Assembly: GCA_902582845.1 (NCBI GenBank)
Contig: CACHTQ010000002.1
Location: 1 to 64,000, forward strand
DNA from: an uncultured Pelagibacteraceae bacterium
GTDB taxonomy: Bacteria; Pseudomonadota; Alphaproteobacteria; Pelagibacterales; Pelagibacteraceae
Length of the DNA stretch: 64,000 nucleotides
Reading direction: 5' to 3'
In this document: positions 59,500-64,000 of the stretch, piece after piece
Layout of the letters: each line of letters begins with the position of its first letter
Position numbering within the stretch: the first letter of the stretch is position 1
Position numbers and translations under genes: made by a program
The notes under the pieces: model-generated
Database searches by the model: none
Told to the model about the DNA's origin: nothing
What the model saw: the letters and a program-made list of their open reading frames with translations, nothing else

Positions 59500-60111
59500 C
59501 TATCTAATATTTTTACAAATTATAAAACTTTCTTTAGAGTCTTTTCTGCTAGATTTAGGTTTAAAAACCTTAACTTCTTTAAAAATTTTTTTTCCTAGTG
59601 CGACAATTTCATTAAAAGTACTACCCATAAATATTTTTGAAATAAAAAAACCCTTTTCTGAAATCACATCTTTTGAAAAAACCATCGCTTCTTTACACAA
59701 TTCACCAGTTTGAATTGAATCGATATTTTTTATCCCAGTGGTGTTTACGGCCATATCAGACATGACTACATCTGGTTTTTTTTTAAGATATTCTTTAATT
59801 TGGTCTTGAGTATCAACCAAAGTAAAGTCGCCCTGAATTTGTAAAGTATTTTCTATATTTTCCATCTCTTTTAGATCTATGGAGATTATCTTTCCGTTCT
59901 TAACTACTTTTGCAACATACTGTGACCAGCTGCCGGGAGCAGCTCCAATGTCTACGACTGACATTCCACCTTTAAATATTTTAAATTTTTCATCTATCTC
60001 TTTTAGTTTATATGCAGACCTAGCTCGATAACCGTCAACTTTTGATTGACGCACATAAGTATCTCGTCTTTGTTTATTAACCCAATTTTTTGAAATCTTA
60101 TTTTTTTTCAA
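59500..60111 (-). CDS. rlmE: 23S rRNA (uridine-2'-O-)-methyltransferase (FtsJ/RlmE family)
   Basis: YRARSAYKLKEIDEKF, VDIGAAPGSWSQYVA, DVVMSDMAVNTTG. Confidence 0.93.
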   Translation of the reverse strand: MKKNKISKNWVNKQRRDTYVRQSKVDGYRARSAYKLKEIDEKFKIFKGGMSVVDIGAAPGSWSQYVAKVVKNGKIISIDLKEMENIENTLQIQGDFTLVDTQDQIKEYLKKKPDVVMSDMAVNTTGIKNIDSIQTGELCKEAMVFSKDVISEKGFFISKIFMGSTFNEIVALGKKIFKEVKVFKPKSSRKDSKESFIICKNIR

Positions 60112-61023
60112 TTAAGTATTATATCTTAAACTTTTTAGTATCTTATTTTTATCTAAAGTATCTAATTCAATTTTAATAGTTTTATCCACTCGCATATCTT
60201 TACCGTCTTTCCAAATACCTGCTGCAAGATGCATTATGCCAATTTTATAATTTGGTAAATATGGTTCAACAAATGTACTTTGTTTCTGATCATATTTTGG
60301 AAGTAAATTACTTGTGATCCAATTACAATTTAAAGGAAGAAACTCTGTTTCTAAATTATCAATATAAACGGACATGTTAATTGCTAAACCTTCAGATCCA
60401 AAGATATTACCTGCTTTTAGAGTTTTCTCTAAATTATTTTGCCAAGTACGCCATCCTTTAGAGTCTTTTTCTAAGGAAAAAACTCCAATATTAATATGTG
60501 GGGCAAAAGCTAATTTCCTAGCATCTGTATAACTAATTTTTGATTTTACGGCGTGTTTAAAATTTTGAGATTTAATTAACGCCAGCTTTCCAAAAAGCCA
60601 GTTTACTTTAGAAGTAATTTTGTATCCGGGACCAATTGTTTGAGTAATTCCTAGCTTTCCATCATCACAAGCCTTAAAATATAACTCTACGCAACTCCAA
60701 TCATTCACCCATGCATCACAATCAATCCACAGATATTTTTCATAGTTAGGAAAGTATTTAGGTAAAAAGGCTCTTGAGACCTGACTTTTCAACCACTCTT
60801 TACCTTTAACCTTATAACCAGGTACCTCAATATCCCATTCAGCATTTTTAATTTCATCAACTTTTTTTGATAAACTATCTCTCTGATCTTGTTTCAATCC
60901 TGCATCCAAAATACAGATTGCAACACTTTCACTTTGTTTAAATCTTTTAATTGAATCTACCAGTTCATCTAGTAAAGGAAAATAATTAGCATCAGCTAAA
61001 GAAACAATTACATTTTTTTTCAT
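60112..61023 (-). CDS. uncharacterised glycosyltransferase-like protein
   Basis: 303 aa; PKYFPNYEKYLWIDCDAWVNDWSCVELYF (DxD-like) and late HLAAGIWK resemble nucleotide-sugar transferases. Confidence 0.55.
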   Translation of the reverse strand: MKKNVIVSLADANYFPLLDELVDSIKRFKQSESVAICILDAGLKQDQRDSLSKKVDEIKNAEWDIEVPGYKVKGKEWLKSQVSRAFLPKYFPNYEKYLWIDCDAWVNDWSCVELYFKACDDGKLGITQTIGPGYKITSKVNWLFGKLALIKSQNFKHAVKSKISYTDARKLAFAPHINIGVFSLEKDSKGWRTWQNNLEKTLKAGNIFGSEGLAINMSVYIDNLETEFLPLNCNWITSNLLPKYDQKQSTFVEPYLPNYKIGIMHLAAGIWKDGKDMRVDKTIKIELDTLDKNKILKSLRYNT

Positions 61024-61826
61024 TAAAGTACGTCTTCAAGGTCATCTTCGTCTTGAATTTTGTCATTTTCGTGTTGTTTCTTAATTTTTTGAAAATGGAA
61101 AAAACTTATAGGTAATAAAAGCACATAAATTGCTGCACTAATTGCAATTACGTTAAAAGTATAAATTAGTAATAGGCCAAAAAATAAAACTATTCCAAAT
61201 AAAAGGAATATTGTTGTCTTTCTAGGGATCACTATCTTTTTAAAAGAATAACTTGGAAATTTGCTAATTAGTAAAAAAGAAGTTGTAATAAAAAAGGCAG
61301 GTACTATTAAATCATAGTTTAATTGAACAAAGTTTAAACTACTTAAACTAATTATCAAAGGTGTTAAAACTAAAATTCCTCCAGCTGGCGATGGAACTCC
61401 TTCAAAAAAATTATCTCTCCATGAAGGCTCTTGGATTGAGTTTATATTGAACCTTGCTAAACGTAATGCAACACAAATTACATACACCAAACAAAGTAAC
61501 CAACCAAATCTTCCTAGAGTATTAAGTTTCCAGAAATACATTATAAATGCTGGCGCTACCCCAAAACTTATCATATCTGTGAGTGAGTCTAATTCTTTTC
61601 CAACTTTAGAAGTACCTCTAATTAATCTAGCTATTCTTCCATCAAGACCATCGATTAAAGCAGCAAATAGAATTGCTATAATTGCAAGTTCAAACCTACC
61701 ATCTAGAGCAAATCGTATTGATGTTAAACCAATGCAAACCCCAATAAGTGTAAGCATATTTGGTAAGATCATTCTTGCTCTTTTTTTCTCTGCTACGATC
61801 TTTAAATTATTTTTAGGTTGTTCCAT
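61023..61826 (-). CDS. pssA: CDP-diacylglycerol--serine O-phosphatidyltransferase
   Basis: ALIDGLDGRIARLIRGTSKVGKELDSLTDMISFGVAPA (CDP-alcohol phosphotransferase motif). Confidence 0.95.
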   Translation of the reverse strand: MEQPKNNLKIVAEKKRARMILPNMLTLIGVCIGLTSIRFALDGRFELAIIAILFAALIDGLDGRIARLIRGTSKVGKELDSLTDMISFGVAPAFIMYFWKLNTLGRFGWLLCLVYVICVALRLARFNINSIQEPSWRDNFFEGVPSPAGGILVLTPLIISLSSLNFVQLNYDLIVPAFFITTSFLLISKFPSYSFKKIVIPRKTTIFLLFGIVLFFGLLLIYTFNVIAISAAIYVLLLPISFFHFQKIKKQHENDKIQDEDDLEDVL

Positions 61827-61827
61827 T

Positions 61828-62475
61828 TTATTTTTTAGCTAACAGTGTTTCTCCTGAAATAGCTTTTTGACCTACTTTTACTAAAGGTTGGTAGTTTTCG
61901 TAATATACATCAGCTCTACTTCCAAATCTTATCATTCCAATTCTATCACCTTGTTTAAGCTCCTGATCTTTATTAGATTCACAGACTATTCTTCTAGCTA
62001 CAAGACCTGCTATTTGAACTACTATAATGTCATTATTATCTGTGTCTTTAATTTTAAAATAATTTCTCTCATTATCTTCACTTGCTTTATCAAGAGAAGC
62101 ATTCACAAATGTGCCGGGTTTATATAAAATTTCCTCAATTTTACCAGCACATGGAGTTCTATTAACATGGCAATCAAATACGTTCATAAAAACACTAATT
62201 TTATTAAATTTTTTATTTTCTAAACCTAGCTCTTTTGGACCATCAACTTCTTCAACTTTTATAATCTCTCCATCAGCAGGACTAACCAGATAATTATTAT
62301 CTTCAATAATTACTCTGTCAGGATCTCTAAAAAAATAATAAACCCAGATTGTTAAAACTAAACCAATTAAGCCTAAAAAATTACTGAAACTATAAAATAC
62401 GATTGTAATAATTCCTGAGATAACTAGGAACTTGTATCCCTCAGCGTGAATTTTTGGAAATATCTTACTAAACAT
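61828..62475 (-). CDS. psd: phosphatidylserine decarboxylase (short form)
   Basis: VSPADGEIIKVEEV, SVFMNVFDCHVNRTPCAG, GMIRFGSRADVYY (pyruvoyl Gly-Ser site). Confidence 0.94.
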   Translation of the reverse strand: MFSKIFPKIHAEGYKFLVISGIITIVFYSFSNFLGLIGLVLTIWVYYFFRDPDRVIIEDNNYLVSPADGEIIKVEEVDGPKELGLENKKFNKISVFMNVFDCHVNRTPCAGKIEEILYKPGTFVNASLDKASEDNERNYFKIKDTDNNDIIVVQIAGLVARRIVCESNKDQELKQGDRIGMIRFGSRADVYYENYQPLVKVGQKAISGETLLAKK

Positions 62476-62548
62476 GTTCTTCTATTTGATAATTTTTCAT
62501 TAATATGTATATAAAATTACGAAATTCAATTATTAAGATATAAATAAA

Positions 62549-63763
62549 GTGAGCAAAATTACTGTAAAAAACCCCATTGTAGAGTTAGATGGTGATGAAA
62601 TGACCAGAATAATCTGGGAATTTATTAAAAAAAAATTAATCCTTCCTTATCTTGATATCGGTATTGAGTACTATGATTTAGGTATGAAGAGTAGAGATGA
62701 TACGGATGACCAGATTACAATAGACTCTGCTAATGCGATTAAGAAAATTGGTGTAGGTATAAAGTGCGCTACAATCACTCCTGATGAAGCACGAGTTGAA
62801 GAATTTAATTTAAAAAAAATGTGGAGATCACCGAATGGAACAATAAGAAATATCATTGGTGGAACTGTTTTTAGAGAGCCCATAATTTGTTCTAACATTC
62901 CAAAATTAGTGCCTTCATGGTCAGATCCAGTAGTAATTGGCAGACATGCCTTTGGCGATCAATATAGAGCAACCGATTTTAAAGTTCCAGGCAAAGGAAA
63001 GATGGAAGTTAAGTGGACATCAGAAGATGGTAAAGATGAAATTAAATATGAAGTATTTAATTTTACTGGACCAGGAGTTGCTCTTTCTATGTATAACTTA
63101 GATAAATCCATCGAAGACTTTGCTAGATCTTGCTTTAGCTACGGTCTTATAAAAAAATGGCCAGTCTATCTTTCAACGAAAAATACAATCCTTAAGAAGT
63201 ACGATGGACGTTTTAAAGATATATTTGAAGATGTGTTTAATAAAGAATTTAAAGAAAAATTCGATAAGGAAAAAATTACTTATGAACATAGACTAATAGA
63301 CGACATGGTTGCATGTGCAATGAAATGGAGTGGGAAATATATTTGGGCTTGTAAAAACTACGACGGTGATGTTCAGTCTGATACGATGGCGCAGGGTTAT
63401 GGCTCTTTAGGTCTAATGACAAGTACACTCTTAACTCCTGATGGAAAAATTATGGAGGCTGAGGCAGCTCATGGAACGGTTACAAGGCACTATAGAATGC
63501 ATCAGCAAGGAAAAGAAACATCAACCAATCCTATCGCCTCGATTTTTGCCTGGACAAGAGGTTTAGCTCACCGAGGTAAATTAGACAGAAATGATGATCT
63601 TATAAATTTTGCTAATACAGTTGAGCAAGTTTGTATTGATTGTGTCGAAAGTGGTTCTATGACCAAAGATCTAGCGATATTAGTTGGGCCATCAAGTAAG
63701 TACTTAACTACAAATCAATTTCTAGATGAAATCGATAATAATTTAAAAAAGAAATTAAATTAA
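62549..63763 (+). CDS. icd: isocitrate dehydrogenase (NADP+)
   Basis: GTG start; [69 protein letters not shown]. Confidence 0.97.
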   Translation: MSKITVKNPIVELDGDEMTRIIWEFIKKKLILPYLDIGIEYYDLGMKSRDDTDDQITIDSANAIKKIGVGIKCATITPDEARVEEFNLKKMWRSPNGTIRNIIGGTVFREPIICSNIPKLVPSWSDPVVIGRHAFGDQYRATDFKVPGKGKMEVKWTSEDGKDEIKYEVFNFTGPGVALSMYNLDKSIEDFARSCFSYGLIKKWPVYLSTKNTILKKYDGRFKDIFEDVFNKEFKEKFDKEKITYEHRLIDDMVACAMKWSGKYIWACKNYDGDVQSDTMAQGYGSLGLMTSTLLTPDGKIMEAEAAHGTVTRHYRMHQQGKETSTNPIASIFAWTRGLAHRGKLDRNDDLINFANTVEQVCIDCVESGSMTKDLAILVGPSSKYLTTNQFLDEIDNNLKKKLN

Positions 63764-64000
63764 GGACTTAATTTTTTCAAAAGCTTCATCAATTTTGCTC
63801 TTATCTTGACCCCCTGCTTGAGCAAAATCTTTTCTACCGCCACCACCTTTTCCACCAATTGTCTCTGATCCTAATTTTGCAAATTTTACTGCATCATATT
63901 CATCAACTAATTTATCAGTAATACCAACTGCTAAGCCAACCTTGTCTTCACTGCTTGCAAAAACAATTACAATACCATCGCCTAATTCTTTTTTACCATT
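63755..64000 (-). CDS. alaS: alanyl-tRNA synthetase, C-terminal end (truncated by window edge)
   Basis: Minus-strand translation ends ...[61 protein letters not shown], typical of AlaS C-terminus. Confidence 0.92.
   Translation of the reverse strand, partial: NGKKELGDGIVIVFASSEDKVGLAVGITDKLVDEYDAVKFAKLGSETIGGKGGGGRKDFAQAGGQDKSKIDEAFEKIKSLI

Noticed and set aside
1-64000. Search for CRISPR arrays, tRNAs, rRNA operons, transposases, phage or toxin-antitoxin genes
   Set aside because: No periodic repeats, tRNA-like cloverleaf or mobile-element proteins noticed in intergenic gaps or ORFs; a tRNAscan/Infernal run would be the decisive check.

Overview
The window is AT-rich, very gene-dense bacterial chromosome with the character of a SAR11 / Pelagibacter-like marine alphaproteobacterium (inferred from gene content, composition and tiny intergenic gaps; no database was run). 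No rRNA, tRNA, CRISPR, transposon or phage signature was found. The most distinctive region is about 4.1-34 kb, a methylated-amine / one-carbon island: a heterotetrameric sarcosine-oxidase or N-methylglutamate-dehydrogenase operon (SoxBDAG/Mgd-like), fhs, gpsA, trimethylamine monooxygenase (tmm), a TMAO-type ABC transporter (tmoXVW-like) split by three uncharacterised genes including a MORN-repeat protein, TMAO demethylase (tdm), a DadA/SoxB-like FAD oxidoreductase, gmaS, mgsABC plus an orphan ORF, amt with two tiny membrane proteins, and a second GS-like ligase paired with a diaminopropionate-ammonia-lyase-like enzyme. The rest is mostly housekeeping (zapE, bamB, acnA, guaAB, panB, rlmE, pssA, psd, icd, alaS 3' end) plus a PotABCD-type transporter next to an ectoine-hydrolase/EutA-like pair. 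Notable observations: a candidate replacement for the DMA to MMA step, antiparallel overlapping promoters between tmoX and tdm, an IMP dehydrogenase lacking its CBS module, intrinsic terminators after the solute-binding-protein genes, convergent genes sharing TTAA double stops, and several uncharacterised small proteins.
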